From Nocardia bhagyanarayanae (lineage in GTDB: Bacteria > Actinomycetota > Actinomycetes > Mycobacteriales > Mycobacteriaceae), in contig NZ_VFPG01000001.1 in the NCBI RefSeq assembly GCF_006716565.1, positions 1,736,001 to 1,800,000 of the forward strand: DNA of 64,000 bases, in the 5' to 3' direction. Position numbers and translations under genes: made by a program. Below the pieces are notes generated by a model, which saw only the letters and a list, made by a program, of their open reading frames with translations, had not been told where the DNA came from and searched no databases. This document shows, piece by piece, positions 56,636 to 64,000 of this stretch. Each line of letters begins with the position of its first letter. Positions within the stretch are counted from its first letter, which is position 1.

Positions 56636-57309
56636 GGATCGACTGTAGCGGCGGCCCGGGAACGCGGCGTCAGGTAGCGGAACACGGCCAGGCAGAGCAG
56701 GATCCACAGCGCTCCGATGGACCAGCCCGCCAGCACGTCGGTGGGCCAGTGCACGCCGAGATAGACGCGGGAGGCGCCGACGGCGGCGATGAACAGGACG
56801 GCGATCAGCGCCGCTCCCACTCTGGCCGCCGCGTGCGCGAGCTTGGGGATGAGCACGATGGCCACGATCCCGACCACCACGAAGGTGCCCGTGCTGTGGC
56901 CGGACGGATAGGACAGGCTGTTCTCCACCGCGAGGCGATCGGCGACCGGCGGGCGTTCCCGGCCGACGAGTCGCTTCGCGATCGCGACGATGAGTGCGGC
57001 CCCGAGCCCGGTCACGGCGATGAGCACCGCGCGCAACCGGTCGCGCTCGCGCAGCAGCGCCGCGCAGACCAGCACGGTGAGGATCGTCATGGACAAGGTG
57101 TCACCGCAGTTGCTGACCATCTGCGCGGTCGGTGTGAGCACCCCGTTGCGGTTGTCGACGGCCCATCCGGAGATCTCCGGATCCATCGTCGCGAGCCCGC
57201 TGCTGTCGAGCACATTGCGGGTGAGCACGGTGATGAACGCCGCGAGGAGCACGCCGAGCGCGACGAGCGTCGGGACCGTTGGCACCGTTCTGCGGAGATT
57301 CGAGGTCAC
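56581..57309 (-). CDS. PAP2-superfamily membrane phosphatase
   Basis: A 242-residue membrane protein with five or six helices and the complete PAP2 catalytic signature: KRLVGRERPP (K-x6-RP), PSGHSTGT (PSGH) and SRVYLGVHWPTDVL (SR-x5-H-x3-D). It would dephosphorylate an isoprenoid or lipid diphosphate at the outer membrane face. The first helix begins VPTLVALGVLLAAFITVLTRN. The 3' end overlaps the SRPBCC gene start, so they are probably one transcript. Confidence 0.82.
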   Translation of the reverse strand: MTSNLRRTVPTVPTLVALGVLLAAFITVLTRNVLDSSGLATMDPEISGWAVDNRNGVLTPTAQMVSNCGDTLSMTILTVLVCAALLRERDRLRAVLIAVTGLGAALIVAIAKRLVGRERPPVADRLAVENSLSYPSGHSTGTFVVVGIVAIVLIPKLAHAAARVGAALIAVLFIAAVGASRVYLGVHWPTDVLAGWSIGALWILLCLAVFRYLTPRSRAAATVDPCHEQSRSPTASSSRSTR

Positions 57310-57418
57310 TGGTCCTAGGTTGCCCGCTCGCGCTGAGAATTAACTGAAGAGCGGCGACCACCGCGTCCGCGGCCGTGCCGCCGAACGACCCGATTCGCCG
57401 AACGCTACGCTCGTGCCC

Positions 57419-58018
57419 GTGCTGCTTTCCGATCGTGACCTCCGTGCGGAGATCGCCGCTGGCCGTCTCGGGGTCGAGCCGTTGCTGGAGAGCTTGATCC
57501 AGCCGTCGAGTATCGACGTTCGCCTGGACCGGATGTTCCGCGTCTTCGACAACACCCGCTACACCCACATCGACCCCGCGCAGCGCCAAGACGAGCTGAC
57601 CAGCCTGGTCGAGCCCGCACCGGGCGAACCGTTCGTGCTGCACCCCGGCGAGTTCGTGCTCGGCTCCACGCTCGAGGTGTGCACGCTGCCGAACGATCTG
57701 GCGGGGCGGCTGGAGGGCAAGTCGAGTCTCGGTCGCTTGGGCCTGCTCACGCATTCGACGGCGGGCTTCATCGATCCCGGTTTCAGCGGCCACATCACGC
57801 TGGAATTGTCGAACGTCGCGAACCTGCCGATCACCCTGTGGCCGGGCATGAAGATCGGCCAGCTGTGCCTGCTCCGTTTGACCAGCCCCGCGGAGCACCC
57901 GTACGGCAGCGCGGTCGCCGGTTCCAAGTACCAGGGCCAGCGCGGGCCGACTCCCTCGCGTTCCTACTTGAACTTCCCGCTGCCGACCGAAGTGGTCGAC
58001 GCCGCGGAATCGCGGTAG
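57419..58018 (+). CDS. dcd: Bifunctional dCTP deaminase/dUTPase
   Basis: A 199-residue enzyme converting dCTP to dUMP. Sequence [55 protein letters not shown]..., [57 protein letters not shown] and [18 protein letters not shown] closely match actinobacterial Dcd, which is bifunctional. Start at GTG 57419 (V-L-L-S); an upstream GTG at 57413 adds two residues. Confidence 0.92.
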   Translation: MLLSDRDLRAEIAAGRLGVEPLLESLIQPSSIDVRLDRMFRVFDNTRYTHIDPAQRQDELTSLVEPAPGEPFVLHPGEFVLGSTLEVCTLPNDLAGRLEGKSSLGRLGLLTHSTAGFIDPGFSGHITLELSNVANLPITLWPGMKIGQLCLLRLTSPAEHPYGSAVAGSKYQGQRGPTPSRSYLNFPLPTEVVDAAESR

Positions 58019-58116
58019 GTCGCGCACACCGCGACCCACGACCGAATCCGCCCCGCCGACTGCCAACAAAGGGGGCGGATTCGGCCGCCGATCGGCGGCG
58101 AGGACCGACGACGCAT

Positions 58117-58566
58117 TCAGTCCCCGCCGCCCGCTCCCACCGCCAGCGCCGTCGTGATGACGGTGGACAGCGGCGGAAGCGTGTCGCCGCGGCTCGGCGG
58201 GTTCACCCAGAAGCACCCTTCCCGGGTGAAGCGTCCGAGCCCCGTCGGCAACATCACTGCACTGCCGATGGCAGGTATCCCGATATCGAGACGGTTCAGC
58301 ACCTCCAGCACCTGCGCGCCGGGACGGCTGTCCGGCTCGGCAAGGAAGCTCCAACGGATCTGCCTGGCCAGCATGGGACCCCTCGTCCCCTGCTGTTCCA
58401 GTGCCGCCCTGACCTTTTCGGCCCGGACGGTCGGCAGATGAACGACGCAGACTCGGCCGCTGATGGGCAGCATCACGAAACCGCCACGCTCGGTTACCGG
58501 TAGCCCGAACTCGTGCCGGTAGAAGGCCACCCAATCCTCGACTGTCCTGAGTTTGTCCACGTTCAC
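58117..58566 (-). CDS. Small protein paired with the XRE/TPR regulator
   Basis: A 149-residue protein starting at GTG 58566 with GGAGG and AAGGAG upstream. It has VDKLRTVEDWVAFYRHEFGLPVTERGGFVMLPISGRVCVVHLPTVRAEKVRAALEQQG, a segment GPMLARQIRWSFLAEPDSRPGAQVLEVLNRLDIGIPAIGSAVMLPTG, and a Pro-rich end. It resembles the small 'prim-pol N-terminal-like' proteins encoded next to XRE regulators in actinobacteria, but activity is unlikely to be primase-like and is not assignable. Divergent from the regulator gene at 58790. Confidence 0.6.
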   Translation of the reverse strand: MNVDKLRTVEDWVAFYRHEFGLPVTERGGFVMLPISGRVCVVHLPTVRAEKVRAALEQQGTRGPMLARQIRWSFLAEPDSRPGAQVLEVLNRLDIGIPAIGSAVMLPTGLGRFTREGCFWVNPPSRGDTLPPLSTVITTALAVGAGGGD

Positions 58567-58789
58567 GGCCAACTCCTTGCCTCCTGTTACCAGGGTCGGG
58601 CCATCGACCGCGACTCGGCATCGCCCCCATGCCCGCCTTCTACTGCCAATCCGCTGCCCTTGACCGGGAGGGTCTCGCCGACCTGGGCCGCCAAAACGCG
58701 CAGCGCCCATAGCAACTGCGAATTATGTGTGGCAGTCGCCACTGTGCCCTCGTACCCTGGATGAAAGTTCGTGCGGAAGGGATGACATC

Positions 58790-60181
58790 GTGGTCCGGCA
58801 CTGGTCAGGTAGAGAGACCCGCGCCCTTCGCGATGCCAAGCGGATGAGTATCCGGGAATTCGCGGCGCATCTGGGTGTCCACGAACGCCTGGTGTCCAAG
58901 TGGGAGGCGGGGGGCGACCGAGTCCATCCGCGCCCCGTCAACCAAGCCGCGCTCGATACATCCCTTGCCAGGTCCGACGAAGTTGTGCGGGCGCGGTTCG
59001 CGGCGCTGATCGGCGAATCGCCGGTCGATGGATCTGGCGCCGGATTCGACGTGCGTTCCGCAACGGGGGCGCGTGCGAGTTATTCGAGCGACGCGGACCT
59101 TCTTGCTCTCATAGACGCCGGTGCGATGAGAGGTGATGCGTTAGCAGCGATTTCGGAGAGGGATCTGATCATGGCGGCTGCCCACGAGGCCAGCGAACAC
59201 GCAGGCCGGGCCGAGAGTACCAATGTGGGTGCGTCCACGTTGGAACAGCTGGACGCAGATGTCACGCGCATCGCGAACGAATACGTGCACATCCCGCCGG
59301 TTCCGATGATGGTGGAGATGCTGCGGGTACGGCGCCGGGTGTATCGACTGCTCGAGGGTCATCAGCGCCCGTCCGACACCAGCCACCTGTATCTGCTCGC
59401 CGGCACGCTGTCCGGGCTGCTCGCGAACGCGAGCACCGACCTCGGCTACTACGACGCCGCGGGTGAGCAGGCCAGAGCGGCATGGGCCTACGCCGAGCTA
59501 TGCGGGCACAACGGGCTACGCGCCTGGACGCGCGGCATGCACGCGCTCATCGAGTATTGGTCGGAGCGTCCGCGCCGGGCCGTGCTGCTCGCCCAGAGCG
59601 GGCAGGACTTCGCCGACTCGGCGACCGCCAAGGTGCGGCTGCTCAATATCGAGGCCAGGATCTGGTCCAAGATCGGCAGCGCCGCTGACACCGACCGCTG
59701 CGTCCGCGCCGCCGACGAGGCGCGCGAGCTGGCCGCCACCGACGACCTGCACGACGAGGTCGGCGGCGTCTTCGGATTCCCCGACGCCAAGGCCCAGTAC
59801 TACGCGGGCGCGACCTACATCCACCTCGGTCAGGCCGAACCCGCGCTGACCGCCACCGAGCGCGCCATCGACCTCTACTCGAACGGTCCATCGGAGAAGC
59901 GCTCCTACGGCGCAGAGGCGCTGGCGCGGGTGGACTGCGCGGCCGCGCATCTGATCAACGGCAGCCTGGACGGCGCCGCCGAGGCCCTGCACCCGGTGCT
60001 CGGACTGGCCGAGGACAAGCGCATCGCCCAGCTCGAGGAGCGGCTCACCGGAGTGCGAAGACGGATCGCCCAGCCCGCGTTCCGCGACGCCGTGGAAGCC
60101 CGTTTCCTGGACGAACGCATCGAGGAGTTCTGCGGGTCGACCGCGGCCAAGGGCATCCCGCCCGGTAATTCCGCACCTTGA
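58790..60181 (+). CDS. XRE-family regulator with TPR-like C-terminal domain
   Basis: A 463-residue protein. HTH: TRALRDAKRMSIREFAAHLGVHERLVSKWEAGGDRVHPRPVNQAALD (residues 10-55). The rest consists of helical pairs reading as TPR: LYLLAGTLSGLLANASTDLGYYDAAGEQARAAWAYAELCGHNGLRAWTRGMHALIEYW, AQYYAGATYIHLGQAEPALTATERAIDLYS, ARVDCAAAHLINGSLDGAAEALHPVLGLAED. Start is GTG 58790 after GGAAGGGA. Such proteins sense a peptide or partner and control the adjacent divergent gene, as in other actinobacterial XRE-TPR regulators (e.g. the Streptomyces family of this layout). Confidence 0.75.
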   Translation: MVRHWSGRETRALRDAKRMSIREFAAHLGVHERLVSKWEAGGDRVHPRPVNQAALDTSLARSDEVVRARFAALIGESPVDGSGAGFDVRSATGARASYSSDADLLALIDAGAMRGDALAAISERDLIMAAAHEASEHAGRAESTNVGASTLEQLDADVTRIANEYVHIPPVPMMVEMLRVRRRVYRLLEGHQRPSDTSHLYLLAGTLSGLLANASTDLGYYDAAGEQARAAWAYAELCGHNGLRAWTRGMHALIEYWSERPRRAVLLAQSGQDFADSATAKVRLLNIEARIWSKIGSAADTDRCVRAADEARELAATDDLHDEVGGVFGFPDAKAQYYAGATYIHLGQAEPALTATERAIDLYSNGPSEKRSYGAEALARVDCAAAHLINGSLDGAAEALHPVLGLAEDKRIAQLEERLTGVRRRIAQPAFRDAVEARFLDERIEEFCGSTAAKGIPPGNSAP

Positions 60182-60290
60182 CGCGGTTCGATATGCGTAC
60201 CTCCGCCTTCGCTGCGGCCATGCGCGGCTAGCGACGGACTCCGTCGGCAGCGCCTGATATGCCCTTGCAGGGGGATGGCACCATGGGAAG

Positions 60291-61538
60291 GTGAGCCCGC
60301 ATCATCTCCCCCACCATCCGCCGCGCGTTCTGGAGCAGTCCACGAAGCTGCAGAACGTCGTCTACGAGATCCGTGGACCGGTACACGCGCACGCGGCACG
60401 GCTGGAGGCGGAGGGCCACCGCATCCTCAAGCTGAACATCGGCAACCCGGCGCCGTTCGGTTTCGAGGCGCCCGATGTGATCATGCGCGACATCATCGCC
60501 GCGCTGCCCTACGCCCAGGGTTACTCGGAGTCCAAGGGCATCCTGTCGGCCCGGCGCGCCATCGTGACCCGCTACGAGCTGGTGCCCGGCTTCCCCGAAC
60601 TGGACGTGGACGACGTCTACCTGGGCAACGGCGTCTCCGAGCTGATCACCATCACCATGCAGGCGCTGCTGGACAACGGCGACGAGGTGCTGATCCCGGC
60701 GCCGGACTATCCGCTGTGGACGGCGATGACGAGCCTGGCGGGCGGCACTCCGGTGCATTACCTGTGCGATGAGTCCAACGGCTGGCAGCCCGACGTCGCC
60801 GACATCGAGTCGAAGATCACCGACAAGACCAAGGCGCTGCTGGTGATCAATCCGAACAACCCGACCGGCGCGGTGTACTCGACCGAGGTGCTCCAGCAAC
60901 TGGTCGACCTGGCGCGCAAGCATCAGCTGCTGCTGCTCGCCGACGAGATCTACGACAAGATCCTCTACGACGACGCCAAGCACATCTCGCTGGCCAGCCT
61001 CGCGCCCGACCTGCTGTGCCTGACCTTCAACGGCCTTTCCAAGGCCTACCGGGTCGCCGGATACCGCTCGGGTTGGCTGGCCATCACCGGTCCGAAAGAT
61101 CACGCCGCGGGCTTCCTGGAGGGCATCGACCTGCTCGCCTCCTCCCGGCTGTGCCCGAATGTGCCCGCGCAGCACGCGATTCAGGTCGCGCTCGGCGGAC
61201 ATCAGAGCATCGAGGACCTGATCCTGCCCGGCGGGCGGTTGCTCGAACAGCGCGATGTCGCGTGGGAGCGGCTGAACATGATCCCGGGTGTGTCGTGCGT
61301 CAAGCCGAAGGGCGCGCTCTACGCGTTCCCGCGGCTGGATCCGAATGTGTACGACATCTACGACGATTCGAAGCTGGTGCTCGATCTGTTGCTCCAGGAG
61401 AAGATCTTGATGGTGCAGGGCACCGGCTTCAATTGGCCGAACCACGATCATCTGCGGATCGTCACGTTGCCGTGGGCGCGCGACCTCGCGGTCGCGATCG
61501 AGCGATTTGGCAACTTCCTGGCGAGCTACCGACAGTGA
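60291..61538 (+). CDS. Alanine-type aminotransferase (AlaA/AspC-like)
   Basis: A 415-residue class I PLP aminotransferase: KLNIGNPAPFGFEAPDVIMRDIIAALPYAQGYSESKGILSARRAIVTRY, VYLGNGVSELITITMQALLDNGDEVLIPAPDYPLWTAM, ALLVINPNNPTGAVYS, FNGLSKAYRVAGYRSGWLAITGP (Schiff-base Lys about residue 251). It is close to the mycobacterial AlaA/AspC type (alanine-2-oxoglutarate transaminase). Start ATG 60291 follows GGAAGG. It would link pyruvate and glutamate metabolism. Confidence 0.87.
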   Translation: MSPHHLPHHPPRVLEQSTKLQNVVYEIRGPVHAHAARLEAEGHRILKLNIGNPAPFGFEAPDVIMRDIIAALPYAQGYSESKGILSARRAIVTRYELVPGFPELDVDDVYLGNGVSELITITMQALLDNGDEVLIPAPDYPLWTAMTSLAGGTPVHYLCDESNGWQPDVADIESKITDKTKALLVINPNNPTGAVYSTEVLQQLVDLARKHQLLLLADEIYDKILYDDAKHISLASLAPDLLCLTFNGLSKAYRVAGYRSGWLAITGPKDHAAGFLEGIDLLASSRLCPNVPAQHAIQVALGGHQSIEDLILPGGRLLEQRDVAWERLNMIPGVSCVKPKGALYAFPRLDPNVYDIYDDSKLVLDLLLQEKILMVQGTGFNWPNHDHLRIVTLPWARDLAVAIERFGNFLASYRQ

Positions 61539-62086
61539 CCTGCGTCGCGGGCCCCTAAGGCCCAATCGCCCCGCTTCTGGGCCGGAAACATACCGAATGT
61601 ATGGATAGAAGCGAGTTTTGAAGACCCGCTAGCGCAAAAGAGCAACTTTTGTGTACAGTGGCTCTTGGCACTTCGAGTGCCCGGTCGGGTTGCCTACCCC
61701 CCCTGGGCAACCTGGCCTCGGGTTCGGCCGCCTACCCCCCTGGGCCGCCGGCCCTGCGGGCGGCGGAGACATCCCCCTGCTCTCCGCCGCCTGCCCCGCA
61801 ATAAGTCCCGCCTCGCAGTCCCGCCTCTCCGCGTTTCAGGCCAGATTCAGGTGCGTGGTGATTCGCGTTGGCGGCTGGCGGTAGGTAGGTGGTCGAGTTA
61901 GCCCGTTCCCGGTGAGTTACCCGGGTCTTGCGAGATCAGTTGTTGCGTGTCGTTGTTTGGTGGTGCTTGGCGACTGCTCTTGAAAACGACATCCTTTAAG
62001 CTCGGCACCGCGCAGTTGCCTCGGAACAGCCAGCCCTTGCCGTCCGGCACGAGCTTCCGGGGTCACGACGGATAGACAGGAACCCG
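61539..62086. other. Gene-free interval
   Basis: About 550 bases with no credible gene. Contains GGCAC-TTCGA-GTGCC (hairpin near 61669), and two adjacent imperfect copies GGTTGCCTACCCCCC + CTGGGCAACC and GGCCGCCTACCCCCC + TGGGCCGCC, related to the repeat at 49097. The end probably carries the promoter of the YibE/F gene. Short frames are Pro-rich shadows. Confidence 0.5.
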
Positions 62087-63367
62087 GTGACCGACCACCA
62101 TCATCACCACCACCACGATCACTCCGGCCCGATCGCGATCGGCGACACCGCCGCGCGCGTTGTGGTCGGGCTGCTCACCGTCATCGGCGTGCTCACCGTC
62201 ATCGCCACGATCTGGCTGTGGCCCAGCCGTCAGCACGTCGAGATTCCGCTGCCGATGCAGAACGCGGGCGGCGGCGCCGTGGTGACCGAGGCGGGCACGG
62301 TCATCGCGCAGGACGTCGGGCCGTGCGGCAGTCCGTCCATCGGCAAGGTGTTCGCCGACAAGCCCGAGCCCCCGCGCACCAACGCCTACACCTGCCAGCG
62401 CAGCCTGATCACCATCGACTCCGGTCCGCACGAGGGCAACAAGACGCTGCTCGAAATCGCGCCGGGCCCTGGGCAACCCGATCTGCGCGCCGGTGACGAG
62501 ATCCGGCTGGTCCGGCAGACCGATCCGAACGGCACGCCGCTCTACTCCTTCGAGGACTATTCGCGCGGGCTGCCGCTCACGCTGATCGCTCTCGCCTTCG
62601 TGGTGGTGATCATCGTGGTGGCGCGCTGGCGCGGCCTGCGCGCGCTGATCGGTCTGGGATTCGCGTTCGCGGTGCTGGTGATGTTCCTGCTGCCCGCGCT
62701 GCTGGACGGCAAGCCCGCGGTTCCGGTCGCGTTGACGGCCGGGTCGCTGATTCTCTACGCCGTGCTGTATCTCGCGCACGGCGTCAACCTGCGTACCAGT
62801 TCCGCGCTGCTGGGCACGCTGTCGGCGATGCTGCTCGCGGCGGGGCTGTCCTGGCTGGTGATCGAGATGACCAGTCTCACCGGTCTGTCCGAGGAACAGA
62901 ACACCAACGTCGCCACCTATATCGAGCACGTCAGCATCACCGGCCTGCTGCTCGCGGGCTTCATCATCGGCTCGCTCGGTGTGCTCAACGACGTCACCAT
63001 CACCCAGGCCTCGGCCGCCTTCGAGCTGGCCGCATTGGACGAATCCGCCTCGCGCCGCGAGGTTTTCGCGGCCGCCATGCGGGTCGGCCGTGACCACATC
63101 GCCAGCACCGTCTACACCCTCGTGCTCGCCTACGCCGGTGGTGCGCTGCCGCTGCTGCTGCTGTTCAGCGTGGCGGGCCGCTCGATCCGCGACGTGCTCG
63201 CAGGCGACGCGGTCGCCATCGAGATCGCGCGATCCTCGGTCGGTGGCATCGCGCTGGCCCTTTCGGTGCCGCTGACCACCGGCATCGCGGCACTGCTCGC
63301 GCGGCCGTTCGGCCACAAGAAGGTGGCAGCGCCCGCGCCTCGGCACGGGCGGCATTCGCGGGTGTGA
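62087..63367 (+). CDS. YibE/F-family membrane protein
   Basis: A 426-residue membrane protein starting at GTG, opening with a His-rich tail (MTDHHHHHHHDHSG) that may bind metal. It has an N-terminal helix, an extracytoplasmic beta domain (residues about 55-150) and then seven hydrophobic helices beginning LPLTLIALAFVVVIIVVARWRGLRALIGLGFAFAVLVMFLLPALLDG, with the family motif GSLGVLNDVTITQASAAFELA and ending ALSVPLTTGIAALLARPFG. Typical YibE/F-like transporter of unknown substrate. The His cluster makes a metal role plausible. Confidence 0.8.
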   Translation: MTDHHHHHHHDHSGPIAIGDTAARVVVGLLTVIGVLTVIATIWLWPSRQHVEIPLPMQNAGGGAVVTEAGTVIAQDVGPCGSPSIGKVFADKPEPPRTNAYTCQRSLITIDSGPHEGNKTLLEIAPGPGQPDLRAGDEIRLVRQTDPNGTPLYSFEDYSRGLPLTLIALAFVVVIIVVARWRGLRALIGLGFAFAVLVMFLLPALLDGKPAVPVALTAGSLILYAVLYLAHGVNLRTSSALLGTLSAMLLAAGLSWLVIEMTSLTGLSEEQNTNVATYIEHVSITGLLLAGFIIGSLGVLNDVTITQASAAFELAALDESASRREVFAAAMRVGRDHIASTVYTLVLAYAGGALPLLLLFSVAGRSIRDVLAGDAVAIEIARSSVGGIALALSVPLTTGIAALLARPFGHKKVAAPAPRHGRHSRV

Positions 63368-63447
63368 GGGGGACGATGCGCGCGTGTTCGGTGACGCGCA
63401 TCGCTCGGAACGGCGTGCAAACCCCCGTTCAGCGCGCCACGGAGGGT

Positions 63448-64000
63448 TCAGCGCTGCTGTGGCGGGGGCGGGGGGAAGGGGAAGACCTCGGGTGGGATGG
63501 TCGGCACCACGATCGGCGGGAGGCCGGGGACGACGAAGGTGTTCGGTCCCTGGGTCGGCGGTGCGGTCGTGGTCGTCTGGCGGCGCGGGGGCGGTGCGGC
63601 GAGCGATTCCTCGGTCTCCGTCGTGGTGGCCGGTGCGACCGCGATCTGCGGATCGAGGGTGGTGGTGCGCGGCACGCCGCTCGGCGAGACCGACGTGGAC
63701 CCCTCGCTGCTCTGCGAATCCCGTTCCAGCACTTGGGGTCCGTAGCCCAGGCCCAGTCCGATCGCGGCGACGACGGCCAACGCGCTGACGGTCAGCACGG
63801 CGCCGTTCAGTTCGCGCTTCTCGCGGCGGCGCGGGTTGGCGGCGAGCCAGTCGTCGGCGAGACCGTCGATATCGTCGATGTCGTCCGGCTGCGGCTTGCC
63901 TTTCGGGCGCTTCGGGCGGCGCTTGGGCGGCGCGGACAGCCAGGCCGGTGAGAGATCCTCGTCGTGGTAGCCGCCCACGGGCGCCTGGTTCGGGGCGGGG
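63448..64000 (-). CDS. Membrane protein with Pro/Thr-rich extracellular tail (5' end cut by window)
   Basis: The frame reads ...GGYHDEDLSPAWLSAPPKRRPKRPKGKPQPDDIDDIDGLADDWLAANPRRREKRELNGAVLTVSALAVVAAIGLGLGYGPQVL and continues to a Ser/Thr/Pro tail ending FVVPGLPPIVVPTIPPEVFPFPPPPPQQR. One transmembrane helix near residues 55-80, a basic/acidic cytosolic part and a low-complexity exterior. The only in-frame start inside the window (GTG 63978) lacks a ribosome-binding site, and the frame stays open to the edge, so the gene probably starts outside. Confidence 0.65.
   Translation of the reverse strand, partial: PAPNQAPVGGYHDEDLSPAWLSAPPKRRPKRPKGKPQPDDIDDIDGLADDWLAANPRRREKRELNGAVLTVSALAVVAAIGLGLGYGPQVLERDSQSSEGSTSVSPSGVPRTTTLDPQIAVAPATTTETEESLAAPPPRRQTTTTAPPTQGPNTFVVPGLPPIVVPTIPPEVFPFPPPPPQQR

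Overview
The window is a high-GC actinobacterial chromosome segment, most likely Nocardia or a close mycolic-acid-bearing relative. Pointers are a LysB-type mycolyl esterase, a 611-residue FadE5-type acyl-CoA dehydrogenase, the bifunctional actinobacterial Dcd, DUF4185 secreted proteins and dense TetR/acyl-CoA metabolism. All names come from reading the sequence; no database search was run.

About 0.27-22.6 kb is a phage-derived island. It opens with a divergent XRE repressor/Cro-like pair flanked by two matching 17-bp inverted repeats, then LysB, an HTH-like protein and about 1.1 kb of hairpin-rich non-coding DNA with its own promoter-like sequence. Next come two tandem Imm11-like immunity genes, an 801-residue protein carrying an HNH/Endo VII-like nuclease motif set, and a siphovirus tail module: tail terminator, tail tube, two chaperone frames joined by a -1 frameshift, a short tape-measure-like protein, distal tail, Gp37-like hub, three paralogous collagen-type fibres and four further fibre or appendage genes. 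It ends with LysA, holin and a membrane coiled-coil protein. No terminase, portal, capsid, protease or integrase is seen. The simplest reading is a headless tail particle (tailocin-like) that encodes a toxin/immunity set and keeps its lysis genes. This is the most interesting part of the window.

22.6-35 kb is mixed chromosomal and accessory DNA: membrane proteins, a family of small secreted repeat proteins (one a pseudogene), a 25-bp repeat array holding an internally inverted epimerase fragment, two DUF4185 secreted paralogues, FadE5, a hydrolase, a methyltransferase and an erythromycin-esterase-like protein. 35-41 kb holds a TetR-controlled acyl-CoA operon (thiolase-like protein, two enoyl-CoA hydratases), a hydrolase and a MazF-like toxin-antitoxin pair.

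41.7-53.4 kb looks like an organosulfur or flavin-monooxygenase neighbourhood: DszC-like and DszA-like enzymes, a free methionine-R-sulfoxide reductase, a StyA-like oxygenase, SfnG, an SfnB-like dehydrogenase and two flavin reductases. It is interrupted by a 2-kb minisatellite of about 157-bp units. A roughly 100-bp palindromic element occurs at three intergenic places (32.3, 41.2 and 48.9 kb). 53.4-64 kb is ordinary chromosome: tRNA-Gly(CCC), a TetR-regulated FAD monooxygenase, PAP2 phosphatase, dcd, an XRE/TPR regulator, an alanine-type aminotransferase, a YibE/F transporter and a membrane protein running off the edge.
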